A stretch of DNA of 49,300 nt, from NCBI GenBank assembly GCA_020696855.1, contig JAJFMT010000007.1:1-49300 (forward strand), given 5' to 3'. The first letter of the stretch is position 1. Every line of letters begins with the position of its first letter. The notes below the pieces were generated by a model. The model did not search any database. It had not been told where the DNA came from and was given only the letters and a program-made list of their open reading frames with translations. Position numbers and translations under genes: made by a program. This document shows, piece by piece, positions 1 to 7,699 of this stretch. Source of the stretch: Pseudobdellovibrio sp. GTDB taxonomy: Bacteria; Bdellovibrionota; Bdellovibrionia; Bdellovibrionales; Bdellovibrionaceae.

Positions 1-128
1 CTTAATTCTAAAATCATGGGAATGGCTAACAGAATAACTGCATCAGAAAGGTCGCCTTGTGTGAAGTCGCGGTGATCGGAGCTCATTGATTCTTTTAGTT
101 GTGAATACATTTTTTTAAGACGTGACAT
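1..128 (-). CDS. MATE family efflux transporter, N-terminal fragment
   Basis: The minus strand reads from an ATG at 128 out of the window at base 1, giving 42 residues. They start MSRLKKMYSQLKE and continue GDLSDAVILLAIPMILEL. A polar head followed by a hydrophobic helix with the 'LAIPMILE' pattern is typical of helix 1 of MATE multidrug/Na+ antiporters, inner membrane proteins that export cationic compounds. No strong Shine-Dalgarno is visible. The rest of the gene lies outside the window, so a related flippase of the same superfamily cannot be excluded. Bases 129-250 carry no gene I can see. Confidence 0.55.
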   Translation of the reverse strand, partial: MSRLKKMYSQLKESMSSDHRDFTQGDLSDAVILLAIPMILEL

Positions 129-250
129 GCAGAAAACCTCAGCTGGAATTCTGAGACTTTATTGATGAAAACTAAAAAATTCAAGTTCTGATAGAAATAA
201 TCGATAAGATGGCTGTCCTGGTTCGCCGGAAAAGGTGTCAGGTTAATAAA

Positions 251-279
251 AAAGGCCCTGATGTTTCACCAGGGCCTTT
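251..279 (-). terminator. Rho-independent terminator of the proline-rich gene
   Basis: A perfect 10-bp stem, aaaggccctg (251-260) with cagggccttt (270-279). On the minus strand it is followed by a run of T (bases 250-245). It sits 24 bp past the likely true stop of the proline-rich protein (303), which supports that stop over the premature one at 452. Confidence 0.8.
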
Positions 280-1189
280 GAGAATTTAATCAGACGATTA
301 AATTATTTCAGTTTCAGAATCACACGGTCCATGTGGATCGCGTTGTCTGAGTACACAGCTAAATCTAAGACGTTTTGTCCAAGCACCCAACGGTTGTAAT
401 CTGTCCAGATCGGTAATTGTGCCGGATCGTAACTTGTAAATGTGGCGGTACCTAAGCTCTGTAGTGAACATTCGTTACGGTGCCTGGCGCTGCCTGATCA
501 GGGATTTCTGCAATCACGTTGACTCGTTCAAGAATGCGTCCGCTGAACATTGATAAGTTCACGAAGTCATTCAGATTCACAAAGCTGTTCGAGTAAGCAT
601 CAACATTCAGGTCGACATCAACGTACTGGGCAAAGCCCCAGTCAGCATCGATGTTGTAACCGCGTACATTGCGAAGCTCGATCGTCATGCTTTCGATGTG
701 TGTATAGCCACCGATGCGCAATTGGATGTTCTGTGTATTGGCATCAATCAGAAGCGAGTTCGGATACAATACAATTTGATTGCCCGGGTTTACTTGTGTT
801 GCGTGCACAATTCCATCTTCGACAAGCTCGACGGTTGTTCTGTGCTGATCTACAACCTGAGTGTTCGCTCTGATCGCAACGATCTGCCAGCCGTTGTACA
901 TATAGCCGAGTTCCGCGATTTCTCGCAGCGGAATACTTTCGTTACCCACTGTTCGGAACATCATGATGCTCTTCACGTCGCTGCTGATCTGTGGATCAAC
1001 CGGCTGTGGTGGATAGTAAGGAGGCGGCTGCGGAGCCGGTGGCCGAGGATGCGGATGTGGCCATGGGCGCGGCGGTGGCTGCGGTGGATAGTAAGGTGGA
1101 CGCGGTCGCGGTGGCTGAGGCGGACGCGGATGAGGCGTCGGTCTTGGCCCTGGCCATGGATTTGGCGGACGCGGATGCGGATGCGGCAC

Positions 1190-1415
1190 CGGTGGTCGCG
1201 GCTCTGGCGGACGAGGTTGTGGAGGACGCGGCACCGGAGGTTGAGGATGTGGTGGTCGCGGCTCTGGCGGACGAGGTTGTGGAGGGCGCGGCACCGGAGG
1301 TTGAGGATGTGGTGGTCGCGGCTCTGGCGGACGAGGTTGCGGAGGACGCGGCCCCGGAGGTTGTGGATGTGGTGGACGCGGCTCTGGCGGACGAGGTTGC
1401 GGTGGACGCGGCCCC
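1190..1415 (-). repeat. 60-bp tandem repeat encoding 20-residue proline-rich units
   Basis: The block at 1201-1260 is repeated almost exactly at 1261-1320 and 1321-1380, with a partial copy before and after. The units differ by a few substitutions, for example ggaggacgcg versus ggagggcgcg. The period is a multiple of three, so copy-number change would not shift the frame. Confidence 0.85.
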
Positions 1416-1515
1416 GGGCCTGGTGGATTCGGACGCGGCCCCGGCACTAGAGGCGGAGGTTGCGGCTGAGGATTTGGTTGTGGAGGTCGCGGCTCTGGTG
1501 GACGCGGAGCCGGAG

Positions 1516-1702
1516 GCTGCGGTCGCGGAGCCGGGCTGCGGTCGCGGAGCCGGTGGCTGCGGTCGCGGAGCCGGTGGCTGTGGTCGCGGAGCTGGTGGCT
1601 GTGGTCGCGGAGCTGGTGGCTGTGGTCGCGGAGCTGGTGGCTGTGGACGCGGAGCTGGTGGCTGCGGTCGCGGAGCTGGTGGCTGTGGACGCGGAGCCGG
1701 TG
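1516..1702 (-). repeat. 21-bp tandem repeat encoding PPAPRPQ heptads
   Basis: Eight full units of gctgyggwcgcggagcyggtg run from 1535 to 1702, preceded by a 19-bp unit at 1516-1534. The 2-bp deficit of that unit is the site of the first frameshift in the proline-rich gene. Confidence 0.9.
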
Positions 1703-1967
1703 GTTCCGGGTTCGGTTGAGGTTGTGGTTTCGGTGGGCGTGGCTCTGGCCGCGGGCCAGGTCGCGGGCCTGGGCCTGGGCCACCAGGTCCACCTGGGCCT
1801 GGATGTGGTGCTGGGCCTACTCCCGGCGGACGAAGTCCTTCCGTGAGTCCCTCGTCACCTGGTGCAGTAGTGCTACCATTTACATCGGTGGGTATTGTTT
1901 GAGCAGCTGCCATACAACCCACTGATATAACTAGCAGAACCAGTCTCAGTTGATCTTTTAATTTCAT

Positions 1968-2444
1968 TTTTTCCCCTTCTTTTTTGAGTGACGAAAAATA
2001 CAAAGCAACGTGTATGCCCTTTGGTCGAGTAAAAACCAGTGACGTTGTGACTACGTTTTCTTATTTTTTTCAGAGGAGAAATTGAAGTTTTCAAAAAAAA
2101 TTTTCGAATAAAAAATCCGTTGCGCATAGGAAGCAGTGCGGCAAAAAAATGATCGTGGCACTTTTCCGGCTGAACCGAACTTGCCACCGTTTAAAATTTT
2201 AAAGAAATTTTTCCGGGCGTGATCTTTCGGAATCCGTCGGATAAAAATTCTGAGTTCGCTATTTGGATTTCAGATTAAAGCAAACCGCACCTGAGCCACT
2301 ACTCATGAAAAAAGAACATCAAGTGGTTCCAATACGGGTTTCTTTAAATAAGAAAAAATACTGCATGAATATAATTTTAAATAATTTTTACTAATGATTT
2401 AAATTTTATATAACCTTTCCATAAAGAAAAATAAGGAAACTAAA
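1968..2444. other. Intergenic region, divergent promoters
   Basis: AT-rich 477-bp gap between the minus-strand proline-rich gene and the plus-strand secreted protein gene at 2445. It holds one sigma54-like site (2005-2019) reading left. The only open frames are short and lack ribosome sites. I see no RNA gene, repeat or mobile element. Confidence 0.5.
2005..2019 (-). promoter_or_regulatory. sigma54-like -24/-12 promoter of the proline-rich gene
   Basis: The minus strand reads GGGCAT-ACACG-TTGCT. The GG and GC dinucleotides have the required 10-bp spacing, and the only deviations from TGGCAC-N5-TTGC are the first and sixth bases. The -12 element lies 38 bp before the ATG at 1967. Confidence 0.55.
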
Positions 2445-2882
2445 ATGAAAAATATCTTCATTACATTATTAGCTGCGCTCACAATCTTCACTACTGCTTC
2501 AAAAGCAGTTGCAGCCGATGAACTGGTTGATTTAATCAAATGCCGCCCAGTAGTTTTAACTCCGGACCTCAGCATGAGCCTTACTTTAAGCGCCGGTGGC
2601 ATCGCCGGATTAACAATGATCAAAGTTGAAAGATTTTATTTAGGCCGTTCAACGACTCAAACTTACGTTGTTCGCCAGTTAGATTTGAACACTCAACAAG
2701 AAGACCAGCCGGTCATTTTCTTAGGTGAAGATATTAGTTTTGAAGCCGACTTCAGCGCGGTAACAAATGATGGCGGAGCTCCGGGAATATTAAGATTAAG
2801 AATGGGCACTAACGACTTCAGCATCGAAGAACTATCTTGCACAGTCATCCGCCACAATCCGCAACTCAACTACGTTTACTAA
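2445..2882 (+). CDS. Secreted small protein, unknown function
   Basis: 145 residues with a clear signal peptide (MKNIFITLLAAL...AVAA, cleavage after about residue 24) behind an AAGGAAAC ribosome site. The mature part has just two cysteines (C33 and C132), which could form a disulfide tying the two ends of the chain. Alternating hydrophobic/polar stretches suggest a beta-rich fold. It precedes another small secreted protein on the same strand and may share its transcript. I do not recognise the family. Confidence 0.75.
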   Translation: MKNIFITLLAALTIFTTASKAVAADELVDLIKCRPVVLTPDLSMSLTLSAGGIAGLTMIKVERFYLGRSTTQTYVVRQLDLNTQQEDQPVIFLGEDISFEADFSAVTNDGGAPGILRLRMGTNDFSIEELSCTVIRHNPQLNYVY

Positions 2883-2935
2883 TTTACCAGAAACTACGTT
2901 TACTAATTAAATCTAAAACACAAAAAGGAAAAACC

Positions 2936-3394
2936 ATGAAAATATTATTTACAGCCATCTTACTTGCATCAACAATCGCCACTGCAAAAACTCAAGACCG
3001 TGTTATCGCGCAAGTGGTGGGAATCGACCCGTTGATCACGTCGGCACTTTTGACTGAATCAGGAAAGCTGATCGTGGTTCAAAAAAACAAAAAAGCAGAA
3101 AGCCTAAACTTAGTTGCTTCTGTTAAGCAAGAAATGATGTACTCGGTTCAAATGTTGGCTCAAGCTGAAATCGCAACGGACCGCCGCGAAGTTGTTTGTA
3201 TGATGATTATGCCTGAATACTCTTTGCAAAACCTAAAAGTTTTAGATGCAGAAACAAACATGTTGAAATTAGTTTTATCTAACAACTCGTGCGCGATGAG
3301 CGAATATGTTTATCCGAAAGAAGCTTACCTGTTAGATCAGGCACAAACTTTGAAGTCTCAATTAGTAATTTTAGCTAAGCAATTGGTGAAATAA
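2936..3394 (+). CDS. Secreted small protein, unknown function
   Basis: 152 residues. The start is the ATG at 2936, directly after AAAAAGGAAAAACC, rather than a longer upstream frame that overlaps the preceding gene. The signal peptide is MKILFTAILLASTIATA. The mature region has two cysteines (in VVCMM and NNSCAMS), again suggesting a single disulfide. It follows the previous secreted gene by 53 bp, and a 17-bp direct repeat spans that junction. It ends in a good terminator at 3442. No family recognised. Confidence 0.75.
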   Translation: MKILFTAILLASTIATAKTQDRVIAQVVGIDPLITSALLTESGKLIVVQKNKKAESLNLVASVKQEMMYSVQMLAQAEIATDRREVVCMMIMPEYSLQNLKVLDAETNMLKLVLSNNSCAMSEYVYPKEAYLLDQAQTLKSQLVILAKQLVK

Positions 3395-3441
3395 TCCGAG
3401 TTGCTGTTCGACTTCGTCGTTCCCAACGTTCTTTATCGTTA

Positions 3442-3469
3442 CCCGGCGCCAACACCGCCGGGTTTTTTA
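3442..3469 (+). terminator. Rho-independent terminator
   Basis: Stem cccggcg (3442-3448) with cgccggg (3456-3462) followed by TTTTTTATTT, downstream of the secreted protein ending at 3394. Confidence 0.85.
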
Positions 3470-3500
3470 TTTCATAAAACAGAAGAACAGAAAAAATTAT

Positions 3501-3872
3501 TTATTTACAAACATCTAAATTAGGACGGACTTTACAAACGTCTTCTTTGAATTCCACCGCTGTTAAATCACAGTAGTCACCGTGATCAGGGCCATCAAAA
3601 GATTTTACGATTGAGTATGAAACCACCATGTCTTGGTACTGAGCACTGTGTGCGCTTTTAACGCGAACAACAATTTTGCGGAAAACATACTGACCGCCAC
3701 CTTGGTATTCGTCATATCCGAAAAGACCTTCAACCGATCCATCTGCAGGATCAACATTCAGTCTGTCTTTAACGGCCTCTTCGGCGTGAGCCATAGAAGC
3801 GCAACGGTATTCAGAAGCCTGAAGAAGGGGAGCACAAGCCAGCAAAGTAATCGCCGTAAGAAAAAATTTCAT
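3501..3872 (-). CDS. Secreted small cysteine-containing protein, unknown function
   Basis: 123 residues. The signal peptide MKFFLTAITLLACAPLLQAS is cleaved before EYRCASM. The mature part has cysteines near its start (YRC), in GDYCDLT, and two near the C-terminus (EDVCKVRP, LDVCK), enough for two disulfides in the periplasm or outside the cell. The start ATG at 3872 follows AAAGGAACTT. It is convergent with the gene pair at 2445-3394. Family not recognised. Confidence 0.7.
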   Translation of the reverse strand: MKFFLTAITLLACAPLLQASEYRCASMAHAEEAVKDRLNVDPADGSVEGLFGYDEYQGGGQYVFRKIVVRVKSAHSAQYQDMVVSYSIVKSFDGPDHGDYCDLTAVEFKEDVCKVRPNLDVCK

Positions 3873-4194
3873 TTTAAGTTCCTTTCGTTATGGAGGCCGT
3901 TAGTTAGCACAGTCCTCATAAAAATCAAAAGTATTGGTGTCGGATTGTCCTAAAATTAAGGTTCCTGAAACGATTCCTGAAAATTTTTACAGAGCCATTT
4001 CGCAGTTGCGTCCATGTTAAAACGGATTTCTTGCCGTTCCATTCGGCAGTTTTGCGATTTAAGCACTTGGAACAACTAAAAATTACTAAAACTACAGAGC
4101 CGAAATTGCCCTCTGCCAGCGGCACGCTATTTGTTAAATAAGCTGACAACGATAAAACCAGGTGCCAGAGTGCACCCAAAAACTAGGGGATGAA
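3873..4194. other. Intergenic region
   Basis: 322 bp between a minus-strand and a plus-strand secreted protein gene. It has no convincing ORF. A partial sigma54 look-alike at 4120-4134 lacks the -12 GC. I see nothing else that I can support. Confidence 0.4.
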
Positions 4195-4896
4195 ATGAAA
4201 TCATTATTAGCGACGCTTGTTCTACTTTCAGGATTAGCAGTAAACGCACAGTATTTAGTGCCGGGAACTCCGGGGTCAAACCCAGGTCACCCAAACTATG
4301 GTAGCCCAGGCCCGGGTCATCCAAATTATGGCGGTGGTCACCCAGGTCACGGTCATCCAGGTCACGGTCATCCAGGTCATGGTCATCCAGGTCACGGTCA
4401 TCCAGGTCATGGTCATCCAGGGCACGGTCATCCAGGACATGGTCACCCTGGTCATGGCGGACATTATCCTCCACCGCCACGCCCATATCCATCACCATAT
4501 CCTAGCAACCCTCCATACAACCCACCGTACAATCCGCCACATAATCCTCCGTACAATCCACCATACGGAAGCCAGTGCTCACGCGATTTATGCGTAGGTC
4601 AGCAAGCGGTTGCGGTTGATAGCGGTAAAACCGTGACGATTCAATCTGTAGATTACAACGGACGTTTCATTGTTCGCGATCAGTATGGTTACACTTACAC
4701 GAATATCGACAGATACAATTTAGCTGTGATGTACGGTAGCAGCCAAGGTCTATACGTTGGCCAGCAAGTGACCGCACTTGATAGCGGAAAACGCGTTACA
4801 ATCGTGGCTATCCAGTTAAACGGCAACTTCGTGGTTCGCGATGTTTATGGTTATACATACACAAACGTCAGTCGTTACAATTTGTCGAATTACTAA
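4195..4896 (+). CDS. Secreted Gly-His-Pro repeat protein with two 45-residue C-terminal repeats
   Basis: 233 residues; the ATG at 4195 follows AGGGGATGA. Layout: signal peptide (cleavage about residue 18, VNA-Q); a Pro/Asn/Gly linker; eight GHPGH units (about residues 48-87) with two histidines every five residues; a proline-rich stretch of YNPPYNPP type (about 95-128); then two tandem domains beginning CVGQQAVAVDSGK and YVGQQVTALDSGK and ending in YGYTYTN..RYNL. The C-terminal repeats look like small beta-barrels. The His tract could bind divalent metal, by analogy with His-rich proteins. Whether it is periplasmic or surface-exposed is not visible. A terminator follows at 4927. Confidence 0.8.
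   Translation: MKSLLATLVLLSGLAVNAQYLVPGTPGSNPGHPNYGSPGPGHPNYGGGHPGHGHPGHGHPGHGHPGHGHPGHGHPGHGHPGHGHPGHGGHYPPPPRPYPSPYPSNPPYNPPYNPPHNPPYNPPYGSQCSRDLCVGQQAVAVDSGKTVTIQSVDYNGRFIVRDQYGYTYTNIDRYNLAVMYGSSQGLYVGQQVTALDSGKRVTIVAIQLNGNFVVRDVYGYTYTNVSRYNLSNY
4336..4455 (+). repeat. 15-bp tandem repeat, 8 units (GHPGH)
   Basis: Units of ggtcayccaggtcay run without a break from 4336 to 4455. They differ only at synonymous third positions plus a few others, so the amino acid repeat is selected or recently expanded. Confidence 0.9.
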
Positions 4897-4926
4897 AATT
4901 TTTAATTCTTAAAAAATTAAAATAAA

Positions 4927-4957
4927 AAAGCCGGAAGTACCTCCGGCTTTTTTTTTG
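4927..4957 (+). terminator. Rho-independent terminator
   Basis: Stem aaagccgga (4927-4935) with tccggcttt (4942-4950), followed by an unbroken T run. The A run on the left means it could also act from the other strand. Confidence 0.85.
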
Positions 4958-5042
4958 TTTATTTGTTTCGAGAAAAAAGACCCCTTAAAAAAGAATTTTG
5001 CGACTTTCAATTCATGCTGTCAGGCTATGCCGGGCCGCATTT

Positions 5043-5057
5043 TGGAAGGTGGTTTGC
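5043..5057 (+). promoter_or_regulatory. sigma54-like -24/-12 promoter of the FMN reductase gene
   Basis: TGGAAG-GTGGT-TTGCA with correct spacing. It deviates from TGGCAC at two bases of the -24 box. It stands 80 bp before the chosen GTG start at 5137. Confidence 0.4.
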
Positions 5058-5136
5058 ATCTTTTCACAATTGAAACAGGTTCTATCAGCTCACAGGCTAA
5101 ACGATGTTTCCAGCAGTTACAGAAACGAGGTGTGAA

Positions 5137-5769
5137 GTGAGAGCAAAGAAAGTCGCAGTAATCGTCGGGAGTTTAAGAAAAGAGTCATTCAACCGAAAAA
5201 TGGCTAATGCCATGATCGGATTAGCACCTGATAATCTGGAATTAGAAATTGTCGAGATCGATAATCTCGAAATGTACAATCAGGATTTGGATAATGTTCC
5301 GCCGGAGTCGTGGGTTGATTTTCGTGTAAAAATAAAAAACTATGATGCTGTTTTGTTTTTTACGCCTGAATACAACCGCTCGGTGCCGGCTGTCTTAAAA
5401 AATGCCCTTGATATCGGTTCCCGCCCTTACGGTAAAAGCGTATGGGACGGCAAGCCTTCAGGAGTAGTGAGTGTTTCAATCGGCTCACTGGGAGGCTTCG
5501 GAGCCAATCATCACTTGCGCCAGTCACTTGTTTATTTAAACAGTCCGACTATGCCCACGCCGGAGCTTTACATCGGTCAGGCTGAAAGTCTTTTTAACAG
5601 CGACGACATTCTGACAAATGAAAAAACGCGCGAGCTTCTTTGGAAGTTCGTTAATTCATTTTCTGAATGGGTAGAGAAAAATGCGCCGCACGCTCCTCGT
5701 GAGGACTGGTGGGAAAACCGTCCAAAAGGAATGCGCGGTAACTGGTTGGCCGAGCTGGCTGACATTTAA
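5137..5769 (+). CDS. NADPH-dependent FMN reductase family protein
   Basis: 210 residues from a GTG at 5137 preceded by ACGAGG; an ATG at 5104 would add 11 residues but has no ribosome site. The flavodoxin-like fold is shown by the phosphate-binding loop GSLRKESFNRK (residues 11-21) and the conserved FMN-contact motif PEYNRSVPAVLKNALD near residue 77, followed by G-x-x-GG-x-G loops around residue 115. Members transfer electrons from NAD(P)H to flavin, quinones, azo dyes or chromate in the cytosol. The C-terminal tail (WWENRPKGMRGNW) is longer than the minimal family. The exact substrate is not visible. Confidence 0.88.
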   Translation: MRAKKVAVIVGSLRKESFNRKMANAMIGLAPDNLELEIVEIDNLEMYNQDLDNVPPESWVDFRVKIKNYDAVLFFTPEYNRSVPAVLKNALDIGSRPYGKSVWDGKPSGVVSVSIGSLGGFGANHHLRQSLVYLNSPTMPTPELYIGQAESLFNSDDILTNEKTRELLWKFVNSFSEWVEKNAPHAPREDWWENRPKGMRGNWLAELADI

Positions 5770-5811
5770 AGTTAAGAACTGAAGTTTACAGATCTTCGAA
5801 AGGAGGCTGGA

Positions 5812-6480
5812 TTGACGGGAAATTATTTATTAATAGCAACCTTGTTGCTTCAGGCTGCAGTAGCGATGGCTCTGCAGCCATCAATTTCAGGGAACTCCGT
5901 TTCAGGCACAACCTTAATCGGTACTACACCGCCGCCGGAAGCAACTCTTCCAAGACCGCAAAGTGGTGCGCCGATTAACGAAACGACGACGACAACCGGA
6001 GTACCTCCAACGGGAGGCACTGCAATTAACGAAACACGAACGACTACCGGAGCTGCTACCAATGGCACTTCGATTAACGAAACAACAACTACAACCGGAG
6101 TACCAACGACCGGTGGCACGAGAGCAAATGATGCTGCTACAATTCCGCCGGTAGCTCCGCCGGGGAGAGGACTTTCAAATGAAAACGATAACATCATTGT
6201 TATTGATACTTTCGATCAACCTGGAATTTCCACATTGCCAGTCGAAAGTACCACGGACGCAGTACTCGCAACACGAATTCAAAACGAATTGATCCGTGCA
6301 ATTCCCAGTTACACGGCATCAGGCCGGCAGATCAACAGTCAAAGCGGGCACGTGACCATTCAAGGGTCGGTGCGAACACAGGCTGAAAGCCGGGAAATCA
6401 TGGATGTCATCAAGCGAATGCCGGGAGTTAAATCAGTACGGAATAATTTGACGGTTGAAGAGACGGGCGGCGTTCGATAA
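5812..6480 (+). CDS. Secreted BON-domain protein with Thr-rich repeats
   Basis: 222 residues from a TTG start just after a perfect AGGAGG. The signal peptide (LLIATLLLQAAVAMA) is followed by a threonine-rich region with three related units of (I)NETTTTTGVPPTGGT type (about residues 57-105). The C-terminal BON domain (about 146-218) contains the core ..GHVTIQGSVRTQAES...MPGVKSVRNNL. BON domains bind phospholipid and stabilise the envelope under osmotic stress in OsmY-type proteins. It lies 42 bp after the FMN reductase and may share its transcript. A second BON protein is at 23809. Confidence 0.85.
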   Translation: MTGNYLLIATLLLQAAVAMALQPSISGNSVSGTTLIGTTPPPEATLPRPQSGAPINETTTTTGVPPTGGTAINETRTTTGAATNGTSINETTTTTGVPTTGGTRANDAATIPPVAPPGRGLSNENDNIIVIDTFDQPGISTLPVESTTDAVLATRIQNELIRAIPSYTASGRQINSQSGHVTIQGSVRTQAESREIMDVIKRMPGVKSVRNNLTVEETGGVR

Positions 6481-6484
6481 ATCA

Positions 6485-6520
6485 AAAAAAAACCCGGGTA
6501 AAAACCCGGGCTTCTTTTTG
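6485..6520. terminator. Bidirectional terminator between convergent genes
   Basis: Stem cccggg (6493-6498) with cccggg (6505-6510). It has an A run on the left and CTTCTTTTTG on the right, and serves both the BON gene and the convergent Q/G-rich gene. Confidence 0.75.
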
Positions 6521-6537
6521 TAATTTAAGTTACAAAC

Positions 6538-6768
6538 TTATTTCCAGTCAGAAGACTTAGCTTGCTGTTGGCCTTTACCGCCGCCTTGTTGCGGAGATTG
6601 CTGAGGTTTTTGCGTTGAAGAACCACCTTGGCCTGGAGTTTGTTGTTGTCCGCCTTGGCCGCCTTGTTGTTGTCCGCCTGGACGTTGTTGTTCACGGCCC
6701 ATTCCGCCTTGTTGACCAGATTGGTTACCTGAATTTTGATTATTTGATTGATTGTTTTGTTGTCCCAT
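6538..6768 (-). CDS. Gln/Gly-rich low-complexity small protein
   Basis: 76 residues made almost wholly of Q, G, S, N and P, with no signal peptide and no hydrophobic core, ending AKSSDWK. The ATG at 6768 follows GAAGGAGC, a good ribosome site, and the frame is well defined between terminators, so I consider it real. It is certainly disordered. Similar Q/G/N-rich proteins act as stress-associated condensate formers or desiccation protectants, but this one has no visible motif. No sigma54 site is seen in front of it, unlike its neighbours. Confidence 0.65.
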   Translation of the reverse strand: MGQQNNQSNNQNSGNQSGQQGGMGREQQRPGGQQQGGQGGQQQTPGQGGSSTQKPQQSPQQGGGKGQQQAKSSDWK

Positions 6769-6861
6769 TTTTAGCTCCTTCGCTGATGGTTTTGTTATTG
6801 TGGTTCTCCTTTAGAATCTATTTCTAAAGATGAACCGGTATTTAAAGATCCATTTATTGCT

Positions 6862-6881
6862 GCGCCAAAATGGGCGCAGAA
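6862..6881 (-). terminator. Hairpin after the 70-residue protein gene
   Basis: Inverted repeat ctgcgcc (6863-6869) with gggcgcag, 33 bp beyond the stop of the minus-strand gene at 6914. There is no strong T run, so termination is only suggested. Confidence 0.35.
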
Positions 6882-6913
6882 TTCGTTGTTAAAGAATAGA
6901 GTGGTGCCGGCAT

Positions 6914-7126
6914 TTACTCTGATACTCTCTGATTCCAGGTAACTTCTTTGAAGTCTTGCTGAATATCAAAGTCCTCGTTCATTTCCATCAGATAGCTTCT
7001 GCGTCTCTGAGCGGTTAGTGACTCTTCGTTTATTGAAGCTTCAAAAAAATTTTCTGAGCCAATAGCAGAGCCAAAGTTGTTTTCTATGCCTGTAATTTTG
7101 AATTCGTTGAATGAAGTTAGATCCAC
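6914..7126 (-). CDS. Small acidic protein, unknown function
   Basis: 70 residues from a GTG at 7126 placed after AGAGGGG. The chain is acidic with no signal peptide or membrane segment, and a basic patch AQRRRSYLMEMNEDFD lies in the middle. The strong ribosome site and a sigma54-like site 53 bp upstream support it as a real gene of the stress island. No family recognised. Confidence 0.6.
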   Translation of the reverse strand: MDLTSFNEFKITGIENNFGSAIGSENFFEASINEESLTAQRRRSYLMEMNEDFDIQQDFKEVTWNQRVSE

Positions 7127-7178
7127 TTTTTTACCCCTCTTAAAAAAAGTTTTCCATCTTATCTCTACAATTTACGAA

Positions 7179-7193
7179 GCAGATTCTATGCCA
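7179..7193 (-). promoter_or_regulatory. sigma54-like promoter of the 70-residue protein gene
   Basis: The minus strand reads TGGCAT-AGAAT-CTGCT. GG-N10-GC spacing is correct; the -24 box is near perfect and the -12 box has C for the first T. Confidence 0.5.
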
Positions 7194-7319
7194 TTTTTGT
7201 AAGCCGTCTCGGCCACTTAACAGTTTTTCGCTGAAACAAAATATGTACGTGGAGCACTATTACTCATTCGCTGTGCTCTGTGCCACGCAAAGAAAATTGT
7301 TTGGTCACGTGTGTATTTA

Positions 7320-7547
7320 CTAAATAGACTGCGCTGATGATCTGAGTTTTGATTTTAAACTCATGATTTTTTGCTCTGTTAAGCGCGTTAAAGGTAACGC
7401 ATAAACATCAAGAACTTTTTCAGACACATCAGTAACCCATTTTCTAAAAGGCTTAAAGTTCCATTGTTTTTTTACTGCGTCATGTGCTGATGCTGCGGCT
7501 GCAGCCATTTTTTTAGCGTGTTTCTTTTTGATCGGCTTGCGGGACAT
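7320..7547 (-). CDS. Small basic protein, unknown function
   Basis: 75 residues. The start ATG at 7547 follows AAAGAAGGAGAACCC; a longer frame from 7601 has no such site. The N-terminus is very basic (SRKPIKKKHAKK), then an Ala run and an amphipathic C-terminal half (FRKWVTDVSEKVLD...). The look is of a small nucleic-acid- or membrane-associated protein. A near-consensus sigma54 promoter stands 34 bp upstream. It is divergent from the YflT-like gene. Confidence 0.65.
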   Translation of the reverse strand: MSRKPIKKKHAKKMAAAAASAHDAVKKQWNFKPFRKWVTDVSEKVLDVYALPLTRLTEQKIMSLKSKLRSSAQSI

Positions 7548-7580
7548 GGGTTCTCCTTCTTTAGGTTCGAAGGTGAAAAT

Positions 7581-7595
7581 GCAAAACATTGGCCA
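7581..7595 (-). promoter_or_regulatory. sigma54 promoter of the 75-residue protein gene
   Basis: The minus strand reads TGGCCA-ATGTT-TTGCA. The -12 box is perfect with W after it, and the spacing is exact. It lies 34 bp before the ATG at 7547. Confidence 0.65.
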
Positions 7596-7699
7596 GTTCA
7601 AACCGCAATCTATTGAAAGTGAAAACGCAATCGCCCCGCAATTCGAGTCGAAATACCTCGTGAAAATGTTTTTGGTGAATTTCTATGGAGAGTAGGGGT

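Larger units (their letters stand above)
303..1967 (-). pseudogene. Secreted proline-rich repeat protein, interrupted by two apparent frameshifts
   Basis: The start ATG at 1967 follows an AAGGGG ribosome site and opens a signal peptide (MKLKDQLRLVLLVISVG...AAAQ). A low-complexity stalk of PPAPRPQ heptads and 20-residue PPHPQPP.PRPPQPRPPEPR units follows, then a globular C-terminal domain of about 200 residues. The reading frame is lost near 1533, where one 21-bp repeat is 2 bp short. It is lost again near 455, where GAGCTTAGG reads as a stop but one extra T would continue in frame for 49 more residues ending VILKLK-stop at 303. The two losses total 3 bp, so start and final stop share a frame. 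Without correction the first frame runs on as an Ala/Ser/Thr-rich tail to 996. It could be a decayed gene, a phase-variable gene or a sequencing error in GC-rich repeats. Function unknown; the Pro-rich stalk suggests a cell-wall-spanning or surface-exposed protein. Confidence 0.7.

Noticed and set aside
1190..1702. CRISPR-like look of regular repeats
   Set aside because: Units are contiguous, without unique spacers, and encode a proline-rich protein.
698..1846. Long plus-strand open frames rich in Arg/Trp, Ala/Val/Asp/Glu or Gly/Cys
   Set aside because: They are antisense shadows of the GC-rich proline repeats; no ribosome sites and no sensible product.
4120..4134. Possible sigma54 site CGGCAC-GCTAT-TTGT
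   Set aside because: The invariant GC of the -12 box is GT; not counted.
3925..4179. 84-residue minus-strand open frame in the gap
   Set aside because: No ribosome site, unusual Cys/Lys/Arg-rich composition, and no match to neighbouring gene style.
4276..4597. Alternate-frame ORFs over the GHPGH repeat
   Set aside because: Repeat-driven open frames on both strands; only the frame with a signal peptide and ribosome site is credible.
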